A stretch of 64,000 nt of DNA, taken from NCBI RefSeq assembly GCF_030036535.1, contig NZ_CP080387.1, positions 2,918,501 to 2,982,500 on the forward strand, given 5' to 3'. The notes under the pieces are model-generated. The model ran no database searches and was not told the DNA's origin. It worked only from the letters and a program-made list of their open reading frames with translations. Positions 53,148 through 63,038 of the stretch are shown here, piece by piece (position 1 is the first letter of the stretch; each line of letters starts with the position of its first letter). The position numbers and the translations under genes are program-made. Origin of the DNA: Agrobacterium cucumeris. GTDB lineage: Bacteria > Pseudomonadota > Alphaproteobacteria > Rhizobiales > Rhizobiaceae.

Positions 53148-53708
53148 ATGTCCACCGAGCGGGAAAAAATGGCCGCGGGCGAATGGTACAGCTGCATGGA
53201 TGCCGAGCTGGATGGGCTGCGCTGGCGCGCCCGCCGGGCCGTTCACCAGCACAACACCGTGCTGCCGGATGAGCGGGGAGCCATGGCGCCTCTGCTGCAC
53301 GCCCTCTTCGCCTCTGTCGCGGAAGGCGCATTTATCGAAGCCCCGTTTCATTGCGCTTATGGCTTCAACATCACGCTGGGCAGGAATGTCTATCTTAACA
53401 CCAGCTGCGTCATTCTCGATTCCGCCAGGGTGGTGATCGGCGATGGGGCAATGCTCGGCCCCGCCGTGCAGATCTATTGTGCTGAACACCATCTGGACCC
53501 GGTTCCGCGCGCGCAAGGCGTTGAAATCGCAAAGCCGGTGACAATCGGCCGTGATGTCTGGATCGGCGGCGGCGCAATCCTGTTGGCCGGCGTAACCATT
53601 GGTGATGGGGCGATTGTCGGTGCTGGTTCGGTGGTGACGCGGGATGTGCCGCCAGGCGCGACGGTGGTGGGAAATCCGGCCCGTCCGATAAAGCGCAAGG
53701 ACGCCTGA
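53148..53708 (+). CDS. Maltose/galactoside O-acetyltransferase-like (NodL-type) hexapeptide transferase
   Basis: 186 aa from the ATG at 53148, with GGAGGGAAGG upstream. N-terminal Mac cap ('[20 protein letters not shown]'), then left-handed beta-helix hexapeptide repeats with '[11 protein letters not shown]', '[14 protein letters not shown]' (catalytic His) and '[35 protein letters not shown]'. It transfers acetyl from acetyl-CoA to sugars. It is 14 bases after yraN and may share its transcript; no saccharide genes are near. Sugar acceptor unknown. Confidence 0.93.
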   Translation: MSTEREKMAAGEWYSCMDAELDGLRWRARRAVHQHNTVLPDERGAMAPLLHALFASVAEGAFIEAPFHCAYGFNITLGRNVYLNTSCVILDSARVVIGDGAMLGPAVQIYCAEHHLDPVPRAQGVEIAKPVTIGRDVWIGGGAILLAGVTIGDGAIVGAGSVVTRDVPPGATVVGNPARPIKRKDA

Positions 53709-53758
53709 GACATCCATTTTTGAAAGAACGGAGTTCATTAACAGGCGCCGTAACAAAT

Positions 53759-53776
53759 CTGACATGAAACTGTTAA
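53759..53776 (+). promoter_or_regulatory. PHO box upstream of ugpB
   Basis: CTGACAT-GAAA-CTGTTAA compares with CTGTCAT-N4-CTGTCAT: one mismatch in the first half and two or three in the second. It starts 82 bases upstream of the ugpB ATG, the expected place for PhoB activation under phosphate limitation. Confidence 0.65.
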
Positions 53777-53840
53777 AGAGGCGTCATGGAACCCCTCTAT
53801 TCGCATCCTCATCCCAATAAATGGTGGAGAGGATTTAGTA

Positions 53841-55139
53841 ATGTTGAAGAAGATTTCCATGGCCGCAGTGGCGGTCAGCATTTCGGCAACGTCTTCCATG
53901 GCTGCGACCAACATCACCTGGTGGCACGGTATGGGCGGCCGTAACGGCGAAGTCATCAACGAAGTTTCCCAGAAGTTCAACGAAGCCCAGAAGGAATGCG
54001 CTCTGACGCCGGTTTCCAAGGGTTCTTACGAAGAAGCCCTGGCCAGCGGCATCGCTGCCTTCCGTTCCGGCGAACAGCCGAACATCCTCCAGGTTTTCGA
54101 TGCCGGCGCTGCCACCATCATCAACGCCAAGGGCGCGGTCATTCCTGCGGAAGACCTCATCAACAAGGCCGGTTACAAGTTCGACCGCGAAGCCTTTATC
54201 AACGGCGTGCGTTATTTCTACGCTGCAGCTGACGGCAAGTTCGTCGGCATGCCGTTCAACTCCTCCGCTCCGATCATGTATGTCAACGACGAAGCCCTGA
54301 AAAAGGCCGGCGTCGAAGCACCGAAGACCTGGGAAGAGTTCGAGCAGGTTGCGCCGAAGCTGAAAGAAGCCGGTTACATCCCGCTCGTCCAGTCGCAGCT
54401 GACCTGGCAGTTCACGGAGAACTTCTTCTCCCGCAACAACATCCAGTTCGCCACCAACAATAACGGCTACGACAGCGTCACCGACACCAAGCTGAAGCTT
54501 ACCGACCCGAACCTCGTCATGATGTTCGACAAGCTGAAGGACTGGAAGGACAAGGGCCTGTTCGCCTATTACGGCGCCGGCTGGAACGACAACCAGAAGC
54601 CGTTTGAAGAAGGCAAGGTTGCTTTCTGGATCGGTTCTTCCGGTTCGTTCGGTGGCCTGCAGAAGACGGCAACCATGCCGTTCTCGGCAACCTTCCTCCC
54701 CTACTGGGGCTCCATCAAGGGCGCTGGCACCAACTCCTTCATCGGCGGCGCTGCCCTCTTCGCAATGTCCGGCAAGTCCGAAGCCGAAAACAAGTGCGTG
54801 GCTGACTTCTTCCAGTTCCTGACCTCGCCGGAAATCCAGGTCTTCTACCACAAGGCAACCGGTTACGTCGCCATCACCAAGGCGGCTTACGAGAAGGCCA
54901 AGGCTGAAGGCTTCTACAAGGAAAAGCCGGTCGCCGAAGTCGGCATCCAGCAGCTGTCGCTGCCGGGCGGCGAATGGTCCAAGGGTTATCGCCTCGGCTT
55001 CTACCCGCAGATCCGCGCCGTCATGGAACGCGAATATAACCGCATCTTCTCCGGCGAAGTCACGCCGAAGGACGCCTTCGACATCATCGAGAAGGAAGGC
55101 AACGACCTTCTGGCCCGTTTCGCCAAGACGGCCGGCTGA
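53841..55139 (+). CDS. ugpB: sn-Glycerol-3-phosphate ABC transporter, substrate-binding protein
   Basis: 432 aa; signal peptide cleaved after SSMA (about 21). Family 1 solute-binding fold, with 'ITWWHGMGGRNGEVINEV', 'SYEEALASGIAAFRSGEQPNILQVFDAG', 'PFNSSAPIMYVNDEAL' and 'WIGSSGSFGG'. It binds glycerol-3-phosphate and glycerophosphodiesters in the periplasm for UgpAEC. GGAGAGG precedes the ATG. A long hairpin after its stop separates it from the permease genes and could favour higher UgpB yield. Confidence 0.96.
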   Translation: MLKKISMAAVAVSISATSSMAATNITWWHGMGGRNGEVINEVSQKFNEAQKECALTPVSKGSYEEALASGIAAFRSGEQPNILQVFDAGAATIINAKGAVIPAEDLINKAGYKFDREAFINGVRYFYAAADGKFVGMPFNSSAPIMYVNDEALKKAGVEAPKTWEEFEQVAPKLKEAGYIPLVQSQLTWQFTENFFSRNNIQFATNNNGYDSVTDTKLKLTDPNLVMMFDKLKDWKDKGLFAYYGAGWNDNQKPFEEGKVAFWIGSSGSFGGLQKTATMPFSATFLPYWGSIKGAGTNSFIGGAALFAMSGKSEAENKCVADFFQFLTSPEIQVFYHKATGYVAITKAAYEKAKAEGFYKEKPVAEVGIQQLSLPGGEWSKGYRLGFYPQIRAVMEREYNRIFSGEVTPKDAFDIIEKEGNDLLARFAKTAG

Positions 55140-55168
55140 TCGATCTTTTCGAAACCAATGATCGTTGT

Positions 55169-55199
55169 CGAGCCTCCTTTCCGACGGAAGGGAGGCTCG
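55169..55199 (+). terminator. Intercistronic hairpin between ugpB and ugpA
   Basis: CGAGCCTCCTTTCC (55169-55182) pairs with GGAAGGGAGGCTCG (55186-55199) with one G-T pair. No U-tract follows, so it is more likely a 3'-end stabiliser or a leaky attenuator than a full stop. Confidence 0.75.
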
Positions 55200-55222
55200 C
55201 TTCTGGATAAGGAGGCGCAAGC

Positions 55223-56191
55223 GTGGCCTATACATCGTCTCAACCGCGCCGGTTTTTATCCGGCTGGTCCGCAAAGGCTGGAAAACCCGCCAAGCCCGCT
55301 GAAGCCGGCATGAAGCGCGTACAGTTCTCCTCGTCCTTCGTACCCTATCTGTTTCTGGCGCCGCAGCTCGCGGTGATTTTCATCTTTTTCTACTGGCCGT
55401 CCGCTCAGGCCATTCAGTCCTCGTTTTATCTCGAAGACCCTTTCGGGTTCGGGGCTTCATTCGTGGGCTTCGCCAATTATTCGGACGCGATATTCAATCC
55501 GGAATATCTCAACATTGCCAAGTTCACGGTCGTTTTCACTGTTCTGGTGACCTTCTTTTCACTGGCGCTCGGCCTTTTACTGGCCGTCAAGGCGGATGCG
55601 GTCATTCGCGGCAGTTCGACCTACAAGACATTGCTGATCTCCGTTTATGCCATCGCGCCGCCAGTCGCGGGCCTCATCGGCATGATGTTTTTCGACCAGC
55701 ATATCGGCCCCTTCGTCAAGATGGCGGCGTTTTTCGGCTGGGACATGAAGGTTGGCCTCAATTACTTCGACACGGCCTTTGCCATGGTCGTCGTCGCCGT
55801 GTGGAAGCAGATCCCCTATAATTTCATCTTCTTCCTGTCTGGCCTGCAAGGCGTGTCCGTCGCTGTACGTGAGGCCGCCGCCATTGATTGCCGCTCTGGC
55901 TTTCGCCGGTTCTGGACGGTCATCATGCCGCTTCTGGCGCCCACCGCCTTCTTCCTGCTGATCATCAACATCACCTATTCCCTGTTCGATACGTTCGGCG
56001 TCATCGACGTAATGGTGAAGGACAAGGCGGCCAATAACCCGATCACGCTGGTCTACAAGGTGTTTCTCGACGGTTTCCGCGGCAATGACATCGGCGGTTC
56101 TTCTGCCCAGTCCGTCATTCTGATGCTGGTCGTCTTCGTCCTCACCATCATCCAGTTCCGCTTCATCGAGAAGCGCATCCATTACAATTGA
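55223..56191 (+). CDS. ugpA: sn-Glycerol-3-phosphate ABC transporter permease
   Basis: 322 aa from the GTG at 55223, with AAGGAGG 7 bases upstream. A later ATG at 55310 would give the usual 293-aa UgpA ('MKRVQFSSSFVPYLFLAPQLA'), so the first 29 residues may be a local extension. Six membrane helices, with the ABC permease EAA loop 'VREAAAIDCRSGFRRFWTVIMPLL'. Forms the inner-membrane channel with UgpE. The stop lies 11 bases before ugpE. Confidence 0.95.
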   Translation: MAYTSSQPRRFLSGWSAKAGKPAKPAEAGMKRVQFSSSFVPYLFLAPQLAVIFIFFYWPSAQAIQSSFYLEDPFGFGASFVGFANYSDAIFNPEYLNIAKFTVVFTVLVTFFSLALGLLLAVKADAVIRGSSTYKTLLISVYAIAPPVAGLIGMMFFDQHIGPFVKMAAFFGWDMKVGLNYFDTAFAMVVVAVWKQIPYNFIFFLSGLQGVSVAVREAAAIDCRSGFRRFWTVIMPLLAPTAFFLLIINITYSLFDTFGVIDVMVKDKAANNPITLVYKVFLDGFRGNDIGGSSAQSVILMLVVFVLTIIQFRFIEKRIHYN

Positions 56192-56202
56192 GGGAAAAGA
56201 CG

Positions 56203-57045
56203 ATGTACAAGACAAAACCCCTCGACCATCTGGTGCTGATAGCAGGCGCGCTGTTCCTGATATTGCCTGTTGTCGTGGCTTTCATGACATCCACGCATAC
56301 GGCGGCGGAAATCCATCGCAGCGGCCTGGCGATCATTCCGGGCGACAATTTCGTCGAAACCTATGAAAAGGTCCTGACCCAGAAGGGCGGCTTCACCGGG
56401 CAGATTACCGGCCTCAACATGGTGCTCAATTCGCTGATCCTCGGCATTGGTTTTGCCGTTGGCAAGATCGTGCTGTCGATGACGGCGGCCTATGCGATCG
56501 TCTATTTCCGCTTCCGCTTTGCCACACTCGCCTTCTGGATCATTTTTACGACGCTGCTCCTGCCGCTTGAGGTGCGCATCATGCCGTCCTACGAGGTGAT
56601 GAGCAAACTTGGCCTGTTGAACTCCTATACCGGCTTGATCGTGCCGCTTCTGGCGTCTGCAACTGGCACCTTCTATTTTCGGCAGTTCTTCAAATCCATT
56701 CCGGAAGAATTGCTGGAGGCCGCCCGTATCGACGGGGCAGGGCCGTTCAAATTCTTCATCGATGTCATCATCCCCCTTTCGCGCACCATGATGGCGGCGA
56801 TCTTCATCATCATGTTCGTTTATGGCTGGAACCAGTATCTCTGGCCGATGCTGATGACGACGGATGAGAGTTTCTTCACCCTGATGCGCGGCATCAAGTC
56901 GATCCTGCAGGTCTGGGTTGGTTCGCAAATTCCCGATTACAACGAAGCTTTCGCGCTCGCCGTTCTGGCCATGCTGCCGCCGGTGCTGATCGTCATCGTA
57001 TTCCAGCGCTGGTTCATCAAGGGCCTCACCGAGAGCGATAAATAA
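56203..57045 (+). CDS. ugpE: sn-Glycerol-3-phosphate ABC transporter permease
   Basis: 280 aa from the ATG at 56203, with GAGGG 8 bases upstream. MalG-type permease: N-terminal span, about six helices, EAA loop '[26 protein letters not shown]', end '[14 protein letters not shown]', the typical MalG-family tail. Partner of UgpA. The next gene, ugpC, starts 10 bases later. Confidence 0.96.
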   Translation: MYKTKPLDHLVLIAGALFLILPVVVAFMTSTHTAAEIHRSGLAIIPGDNFVETYEKVLTQKGGFTGQITGLNMVLNSLILGIGFAVGKIVLSMTAAYAIVYFRFRFATLAFWIIFTTLLLPLEVRIMPSYEVMSKLGLLNSYTGLIVPLLASATGTFYFRQFFKSIPEELLEAARIDGAGPFKFFIDVIIPLSRTMMAAIFIIMFVYGWNQYLWPMLMTTDESFFTLMRGIKSILQVWVGSQIPDYNEAFALAVLAMLPPVLIVIVFQRWFIKGLTESDK

Positions 57046-57055
57046 GGAGACCGAA

Positions 57056-58156
57056 ATGGCCGCTATAGAAATCAGTCAGGTCTGCAAGGATTATCATGGC
57101 GGCGTGCGCGCCGTGCATCACGTCGATATCGACATCAGGGATGGTGAGTTCATCGTTCTCGTCGGCCCCTCCGGCTGCGGCAAGTCAACGCTCCTGCGCA
57201 TGGTTGCCGGGCTCGAGGACATCTCCGAAGGCACGGTGAAGATCGGCGACCGGGTGGTCAACCAGGCTGATCCCGCCGACCGCGATATTGCCATGGTGTT
57301 CCAGAATTACGCGCTTTATCCGCATATGTCGGTGCGTCAGAACCTGGAATATGGGCTTAAGAACCGCAAGACGCCGAAGACGGAGATCGATGAACGTGTG
57401 GCCGAAGCCGCCCGTATGCTGCAGCTCGAACCCTATCTGGATCGCAAACCGCGCGCCCTTTCCGGCGGCCAGCGGCAGCGTGTCGCCATGGGCCGTGCCA
57501 TCGTTCGCAAACCGGCTGCCTTCCTGTTCGATGAGCCTCTGTCTAACCTCGATGCCAAGCTGCGCGTCTCGATGCGCGGTGAAATCAAGCGCCTGCAAAA
57601 ACGCCTCGGCACCACCTCCATCTATGTCACCCATGATCAGCTAGAGGCCATGACGCTGGCTGATCGTCTGGTAGTGCTGAATGGCGGCCGCATCGAACAG
57701 ATCGGCGCGCCGCTTGATGTCTATCACACCCCCGCATCCACCTTCGTCGCCAGCTTCATCGGCTCTCCCGCCATGAACCTGCTGAATGCCGAACTGCATG
57801 GCGATAGCCTCGCCATCGGTCCGTCACTGTTTGCACTGAACGGTTTTGCCCCCGCTTCGGGGTCGGTGACGGTGGGCATGCGGGCGGAGGATTTCCGCAT
57901 TGCCGCGGCGGGCGAGCAGGGCCTTGCGCTGCGCGTCGATTATATCGAGGAGCTGGGTTCGCAGCGCCTCGTGCATGGCATGATCGGCGATCAGAACCTG
58001 ACAGTGGCTTTCCCGCCGGATGTCGAGGTTCCGGCTGCATTGTCGGTAACGATAGCGCCGGAAAAACTGCACTTCTTCTCCAACGAAACCGGCAAGCGCA
58101 TCGCCGGTAAGGCGGAGCAGGTCCAGGTACAGTCCGCTCAGCTGGCAACGGCCTGA
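57056..58156 (+). CDS. ugpC: sn-Glycerol-3-phosphate ABC transporter ATP-binding protein
   Basis: 366 aa. Walker A '[13 protein letters not shown]' (about 37-49), Q-loop '[13 protein letters not shown]', ABC signature '[15 protein letters not shown]', Walker B '[12 protein letters not shown]', switch His '[14 protein letters not shown]'. A C-terminal TOBE/OB regulatory domain (about 235-366) is of the MalK type. It energises UgpAE. AAGGAG precedes the ATG. It ends 110 bases before a cupin gene. Confidence 0.96.
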   Translation: MAAIEISQVCKDYHGGVRAVHHVDIDIRDGEFIVLVGPSGCGKSTLLRMVAGLEDISEGTVKIGDRVVNQADPADRDIAMVFQNYALYPHMSVRQNLEYGLKNRKTPKTEIDERVAEAARMLQLEPYLDRKPRALSGGQRQRVAMGRAIVRKPAAFLFDEPLSNLDAKLRVSMRGEIKRLQKRLGTTSIYVTHDQLEAMTLADRLVVLNGGRIEQIGAPLDVYHTPASTFVASFIGSPAMNLLNAELHGDSLAIGPSLFALNGFAPASGSVTVGMRAEDFRIAAAGEQGLALRVDYIEELGSQRLVHGMIGDQNLTVAFPPDVEVPAALSVTIAPEKLHFFSNETGKRIAGKAEQVQVQSAQLATA

Positions 58157-58266
58157 TCACGTCGGAAGAAATCGGCGCGATGACTAAAATTGCGCCGATT
58201 GTCAAAACCGCTTTGTTACGATCCCGATGATAGAAGACCTCCAATATTTCACGGGGGTTTTCTCAT

Positions 58267-58779
58267 ATGTCGTTCAAAATGATGTTCGCGGCGGCTGCAA
58301 CCATGGCGATCCGCACGATGCCAATATTGCCGGCCTATCTGCGCGGAGTAAAAGACGAGGCCGTTGTCAGCGCATCCTGCACCGATCTGCGACTTCAGCC
58401 AGCCCCCATCAATCCTGACTGGATCATCTCCGGCGATCCCCAGGCGCGCGCGGCCGATCATTCCCGAAGCGGTGACCGCGCTTCCAGCACCGCCATGTGG
58501 GATTGCACGGCCGGTGAATTCCGCTGGTTCTTCGGCTGGGATGAAACCGTCTATATTCTGGAAGGCGAGGTGCATGTGACGGCCGAAGACGGTTCGGTCA
58601 GCATCCTGCGGGTTGGCGACGTCGCCTATTTCCGGGCGGGAACATGGGCCACCTGGCGGGTGGATGACTATGTCCGCAAGGTTGCCTTCATGCGTCGTCC
58701 ATTCCCCCGGGCGCTGGCGCTGGCCTATCGCGTCAAGAACAAGCTGTTTTCCGGCAGTTCCTACAAGCTGGCGGCCTGA
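58267..58779 (+). CDS. Cupin-domain protein
   Basis: 170 aa. Cupin_3-like barrel in the second half: 'TAMWDCTAGEFRWFFGWDETVYILEGEVHVTAEDGS' region, then 'GDVAYFRAGTWATWRVDDYVRKVAFMR'. The metal-ligand His residues usual in cupins are few, since 'W-D-E-T' takes the place of the first H-x-H. It follows ugpC in the same direction and may be a late member of the unit; role unknown. GGGGTTTTC leader with a modest ribosome site. Confidence 0.8.
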   Translation: MSFKMMFAAAATMAIRTMPILPAYLRGVKDEAVVSASCTDLRLQPAPINPDWIISGDPQARAADHSRSGDRASSTAMWDCTAGEFRWFFGWDETVYILEGEVHVTAEDGSVSILRVGDVAYFRAGTWATWRVDDYVRKVAFMRRPFPRALALAYRVKNKLFSGSSYKLAA

Positions 58780-59020
58780 AACGGTAAAACAATTCAAACG
58801 ACGGGGCCTTCCGGCTCCGTCGGGGGAATTGTGAAGGTTCAATAAAACTCACACAAAGCACCGCTTGCAGCAGTTGCGTTTGAATGGTCGCTGCCCTACA
58901 TCTTCAGGGTTTTCTGAAGCATTTCCGGGTCTCTCCCGGGCTTGCCGGGAAGCTTGAAAAGACGGGACAATGGGCATTGTGGGCCGCAGGGCATCCCTAT
59001 GCTGCAAGAGGAACATGCGC

Positions 59021-59980
59021 ATGGCGAAGATCAAGAACGTCGCGATCCAGATGGATCATGTCTCCGGCATCAACATTGCCGGTGATTCCACTTTCGCCAT
59101 GAGCCTTGAGGCGCAGGCGCGTGGATACCGGCTGTTCCACTATACGCCCGACCGTCTTTCCATGCGTGACGGCAAGATTTACGCCACCGTCGAGCAGATG
59201 GAGTTGCGCGACATAAAGGGCGACCATTTCTCGCTGTCGGAACCGGAGCGCGTTGATCTTTCGACCATGGATGTCATCCATCTGCGTCAGGATCCGCCAT
59301 TCGACATGGCCTATATCACCTCCACCCATCTGCTGGAGCGTATTCATCCTAGGACGCTTGTTGTCAATGACCCCGCCTGGGTGCGCAACTCGCCGGAAAA
59401 GATTTTCGTCACTGAATTCGCTGATCTGATGCCGAAGACCTTGATCACCAAGGACGTGGCCGAGATCGCCCGGTTCCGCAATGAAATGGGCGATATCATC
59501 CTCAAGCCGCTTTATGGCAATGGCGGTGCGGGTGTCTTCCATTCGGCGCGTGACGACCGCAATTTCTCCTCGCTGCTGGAAATGTTCGGCCAGATGTTCC
59601 GTGAGCCTTACATCGCCCAGGAATATCTGCCTGACGTCCGTAAGGGCGACAAGCGCATCCTTTTGGTGGATGGCGAGCCGGTGGGCGCAATCAACCGCGT
59701 GCCGGCGGAAAACGATGCCCGCTCCAACATGCATGCCGGTGGCCGGCCAGAGCCGACGGAACTGACGGCGCGCGAGAAGGAAATCTGCCGCCGCATTGGT
59801 CCCGCCCTGCGCGAGCGTGGTTTCCTTTTTGTTGGTATCGATGTGATCGGCGATTATCTCACGGAGATCAACGTCACCTCACCGACGGGCATTCGTGAGG
59901 TGCAGAAATTCGGCGGTGCCGATGTGGCAAGCCTGTTGTGGGACGCCATCGAGAAAAAGCGCGAAGCTCAGGATTTCTGA
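59021..59980 (+). CDS. gshB: Glutathione synthetase
   Basis: 319 aa from the ATG at 59021; AGAGG is 9-10 bases upstream, whereas the ATG at 59015 sits too close to it. Prokaryotic GSH-synthetase N domain ('[21 protein letters not shown]', '[22 protein letters not shown]'), then the ATP-grasp domain ('[17 protein letters not shown]', '[30 protein letters not shown]', '[14 protein letters not shown]'). It joins glycine to gamma-glutamylcysteine. It is monocistronic; gshA is not in the window. Confidence 0.96.
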   Translation: MAKIKNVAIQMDHVSGINIAGDSTFAMSLEAQARGYRLFHYTPDRLSMRDGKIYATVEQMELRDIKGDHFSLSEPERVDLSTMDVIHLRQDPPFDMAYITSTHLLERIHPRTLVVNDPAWVRNSPEKIFVTEFADLMPKTLITKDVAEIARFRNEMGDIILKPLYGNGGAGVFHSARDDRNFSSLLEMFGQMFREPYIAQEYLPDVRKGDKRILLVDGEPVGAINRVPAENDARSNMHAGGRPEPTELTAREKEICRRIGPALRERGFLFVGIDVIGDYLTEINVTSPTGIREVQKFGGADVASLLWDAIEKKREAQDF

Positions 59981-60056
59981 GGCGATTTCCGATCGAACTC
60001 CGTTTGTTCCGTGGGTGCAACTAGATACAACTAAAATACATCGCCCGCGTGAAATT

Positions 60057-60071
60057 GTTCACCGGATGTTC
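60057..60071 (+). promoter_or_regulatory. SOS (LexA) box upstream of comM
   Basis: GTTC-ACCGGAT-GTTC is an exact GTTC-N7-GTTC site, the alphaproteobacterial LexA motif, ending 93 bases before the comM ATG. comM has been listed in predicted LexA regulons of this class. Confidence 0.7.
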
Positions 60072-60091
60072 TTGTTTTATTCTTTGCCTTA

Positions 60092-60106
60092 TGGCACGTT
60101 GCTTGC
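60092..60106 (+). promoter_or_regulatory. Sigma-54-like -24/-12 element upstream of comM
   Basis: TGGCAC-GTTGC-TTGC matches TGGCAC-N5-TTGC exactly, with GG and GC spaced by ten bases as RpoN requires. It lies 58 bases before the comM ATG. A chance match is possible, as no enhancer-binding gene is near. Confidence 0.4.
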
Positions 60107-60164
60107 GGGTGGCCGCCACAGGGCATGAAGCTCTGATGTCGTGGCCGGTTTGCGGGGGCAGGCC

Positions 60165-61697
60165 ATGGTGGCGAAGGTCAATACGGTTGCATTTCAGGGC
60201 ATAGAGGGTGTGCCCGTCGAGGTGCAGGTCATGGTCGCACCCGGAAAGGTCGGCATCCAGATCGTCGGCCTGCCGGACAAGGCGGTGGCCGAAAGCCGGG
60301 AGCGGGTGCAGGCGGCACTACATGCTTCGGGTCTGGCGCTTCCGGCAAAAAAGGTGACCGTCAATCTCGCGCCTGCCGATCTGCCAAAGGAAGGCTCGCA
60401 TTTCGATCTTCCAATTGCTCTGGGGCTCATGGCCGCTTTGGGCGCCATACCGGCAGAGGCGCTCGGCCAATATGTGGTTCTCGGCGAACTTAATCTCGAT
60501 GGCACCATCGGCATGGTCTCTGGCGCGCTGCCGGCGGCCATCGGCGCCAACGCTCTCGGCAAGGGCCTGATCTGCCCGGCTGAAAGCGGTCCGGAAGCGG
60601 CCTGGGCCGGTGCCGGCATCGATATCCTTGCCCCGCGCAGCCTCATAGCGCTTGCCAATCATTTTCGCGGCACGCAGCTGCTTTCGCGCCCCGTGCCCGC
60701 CATCCGGACCAGTCCGGTCAATCTGCCCGATCTGGCGGATATCAAGGGACAGGAAAGCGCCAGACGTGCGCTGGAAGTGGCAGCGGCTGGTGGCCATAAT
60801 CTGCTGATGGTCGGTCCACCCGGCTCCGGCAAATCCATGCTTGCCGCGCGTCTGCCGTCCATCCTGCCGCCGCTCGAGGCGGCAGAGCTGCTGGAAGTGT
60901 CCATGGTTCATTCCATCGCCGGCCAATTGTCGGGCGGCAAGCTTTCAGACCGCAGGCCGTTCCGCACGCCGCATCATTCCGCCACCATGGCGGCTTTGAT
61001 TGGTGGCGGGTTGCGCGCCAGACCGGGCGAGGCTTCACTTGCCCATCACGGCGTTCTTTTTCTGGATGAATTCCCGGAATTTTCGCCGCAGGTGCTGGAT
61101 GCTTTGCGCCAGCCGCTGGAGACGGGTGAATGTATCATCGCGCGGGCCAATCACCGCGTCAGCTATCCGGCGCAAATCCAGCTCGTCGCAGCGATGAACC
61201 CGTGTCGGTGCGGCATGGCAGGAGAGCCGGGCTTCACCTGCGCCAGAGGTCCGCGTTGCGTGACCGATTATCAGGGGCGCATTTCCGGTCCGCTGATGGA
61301 CCGTATCGATATCCGTATTGATGTTCCTGCCGTTTCCGCCACTGATCTCATCCGCCCCGTCGCGTCCGAGCCGAGCGCGGTGGTTGCCGCCCGTGTCGCC
61401 AATGCCCGCCTCGCCCAGCAGGAGCGTTATGCGGCGGCGGGGTTTCCTGCCATCCGTACCAATGCCCGCTGCACGACGACCCTGATCGAAAAATATGCCG
61501 AGCCGGATGCGTCCGGGCTGCAATTGTTGCGCGATGCCGCAGAACGGCTGAAGTTTTCCGCACGCGGTTATCACCGTATTCTGAAGGTCGCGCGAACATT
61601 GGCCGACCTGGACGGCAAACAAACGGTCGGCCGCATTCATGTGGCGGAAGCCGTGTCCTATCGTATCGCGGGTGAGAGGTTGCCGACAGCGGCTTAG
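60165..61697 (+). CDS. comM: ComM/YifB-family AAA+ ATPase (Mg-chelatase-like)
   Basis: 510 aa from the ATG at 60165 with a GGGGGCAGG site; a GTG 24 bases earlier is less likely. N-terminal Lon-protease-like fold (about 5-160), AAA+ module (about 190-400) with Walker A 'GPPGSGKSMLAARLPSILPPL' region and Walker B 'GVLFLDEFPEF', a four-Cys zinc site ('PCRCGMAGEPGFTCARGPRC'), and a C-terminal Mg-chelatase lid ('LSARGYHRILKVARTLADL' type). ComM helicases extend branch migration during natural transformation. An SOS box lies upstream. Confidence 0.94.
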   Translation: MVAKVNTVAFQGIEGVPVEVQVMVAPGKVGIQIVGLPDKAVAESRERVQAALHASGLALPAKKVTVNLAPADLPKEGSHFDLPIALGLMAALGAIPAEALGQYVVLGELNLDGTIGMVSGALPAAIGANALGKGLICPAESGPEAAWAGAGIDILAPRSLIALANHFRGTQLLSRPVPAIRTSPVNLPDLADIKGQESARRALEVAAAGGHNLLMVGPPGSGKSMLAARLPSILPPLEAAELLEVSMVHSIAGQLSGGKLSDRRPFRTPHHSATMAALIGGGLRARPGEASLAHHGVLFLDEFPEFSPQVLDALRQPLETGECIIARANHRVSYPAQIQLVAAMNPCRCGMAGEPGFTCARGPRCVTDYQGRISGPLMDRIDIRIDVPAVSATDLIRPVASEPSAVVAARVANARLAQQERYAAAGFPAIRTNARCTTTLIEKYAEPDASGLQLLRDAAERLKFSARGYHRILKVARTLADLDGKQTVGRIHVAEAVSYRIAGERLPTAA

Positions 61698-61914
61698 AGC
61701 CGTGATGTTTGCGCGCTTTTTTGGAAGAGTTTGGAGGCAGCCTCTGAAAAAGCTCCGCCCCTTCTCGATAGGCCGATGCGAAAGCACGATATGAAGCGCA
61801 TCGCGTGAATTCAGCCGAATGCGGGCGTTCTGAAAGGCTTATGCCGCCAGCGGTACCGGCGGCATGATAAATCTCGATTCCTTGGTCCGCGATCGCGCGT
61901 ACCGGATGGGGTCG

Positions 61915-62883
61915 TTAGAGCCCAAGACCTTCGAACAGCGCCGTCGAAAGGTAACGCTCCGCAAAGGAAGGAACGATGACGACGATGTTCTTGCCGGCAT
62001 TTTCCTCGCGCGCGCCGACCTTGATTGCCGCCGCCAATGCTGCACCCGAGGAGATGCCGACAGGCACGCCTTCGAGCCTTGCCGCGAGACGCGCGATTTC
62101 GAAAGCCTCGTCATTGGTGACGGTGACGATCTCGTCATAGATACCGGTATCGAGGATGGCGGGTGCAAAACCAGCGCCGATGCCCTGGATCTTGTGAGGG
62201 CCGGGGTTGCCACCGGAGAGCACCGGGCTGTCGGCGGGTTCCACCGCAATGACCTTCACTTCCGGCTTGCGGGATTTCAGAACCTGACCCGTGCCGGTGA
62301 TCGTTCCACCCGTGCCGATGCCGGAAACGAGAATGTCGACCGTGCCGTCGGTGTCGTTCCAGATTTCCTCCGCCGTCGTCTTGCGGTGAATATCCGGATT
62401 GGCGGGGTTTTCGAATTGCTGCGGTATGATGGCGTCGGGAAGCGTCTCGGCCAGTTCCTGCGCCTTGGCGATTGCGCCCTTCATGCCCTTCGGACCTTCG
62501 GTCAGCACCAGTTCGGCACCGAGCAGGGCCAGCATTTTCCGACGCTCGACCGACATGGTTTCCGGCATGGTCAGGATCAGCTTGTAGCCCTTGGCCGCGG
62601 CAGCAAAGGCAAGCGCGATGCCGGTATTGCCCGAAGTCGGCTCCACCAGTGTCGTTTTGCCGGGAGTGATTTTGCCCTGCGCTTCCAGCGCTTCGATCAT
62701 GGCAACACCGATGCGGTCCTTCACGGAGGCGATGGGGTTGAAAAACTCCAGCTTGGCAAGCAGGTTGGCCTTCACGCCCTTTTCTTTCGCCAGCTTGTCC
62801 AGCCGCACGATCGGCGTATCGCCGATTGTTTCCGTAATCGAGGAATAGACGCGTCCGCGTCCGGGCTTTCTGGCTTCGGGCAT
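61915..62883 (-). CDS. cysK: Cysteine synthase A (O-acetylserine sulfhydrylase)
   Basis: 322 aa from the ATG at 62883; AGGAG lies 6 bases upstream. Fold-type II PLP enzyme: PLP Lys in '[16 protein letters not shown]' (about 45-60), substrate loop '[13 protein letters not shown]', PLP phosphate loop '[13 protein letters not shown]', '[22 protein letters not shown]'. Makes cysteine from O-acetylserine and sulphide. It is convergent with comM across 217 bases, where a weak hairpin (61841-61865) may terminate it. Confidence 0.95.
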   Translation of the reverse strand: MPEARKPGRGRVYSSITETIGDTPIVRLDKLAKEKGVKANLLAKLEFFNPIASVKDRIGVAMIEALEAQGKITPGKTTLVEPTSGNTGIALAFAAAAKGYKLILTMPETMSVERRKMLALLGAELVLTEGPKGMKGAIAKAQELAETLPDAIIPQQFENPANPDIHRKTTAEEIWNDTDGTVDILVSGIGTGGTITGTGQVLKSRKPEVKVIAVEPADSPVLSGGNPGPHKIQGIGAGFAPAILDTGIYDEIVTVTNDEAFEIARLAARLEGVPVGISSGAALAAAIKVGAREENAGKNIVVIVPSFAERYLSTALFEGLGL

Positions 62884-63038
62884 GATGCTCTCCTGTATGA
62901 AGGCCACAGAATAGTGGCCGCAAGATTTGAGCGGCAGAATAGGAGCAATCGCCCTGTCAGGCTAGCGAACGTTCATCCTTATATGGCCGGTTTACCGGAA
63001 AAATTTCACGATAAACTGGGTAAATGCACGAAATTATT

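Noticed and set aside
58799-58823. Weak GC-rich hairpin after the cupin gene as a terminator of the ugp unit
   Set aside because: Stem is interrupted by mismatches and is not followed by a T-run; support insufficient.
61841-61865. ATGCCGCC / GGCGGCAT hairpin as terminator of cysK
   Set aside because: The 9-base loop and lack of a U-tract on either strand make intrinsic termination unlikely; mentioned only within the cysK entry.
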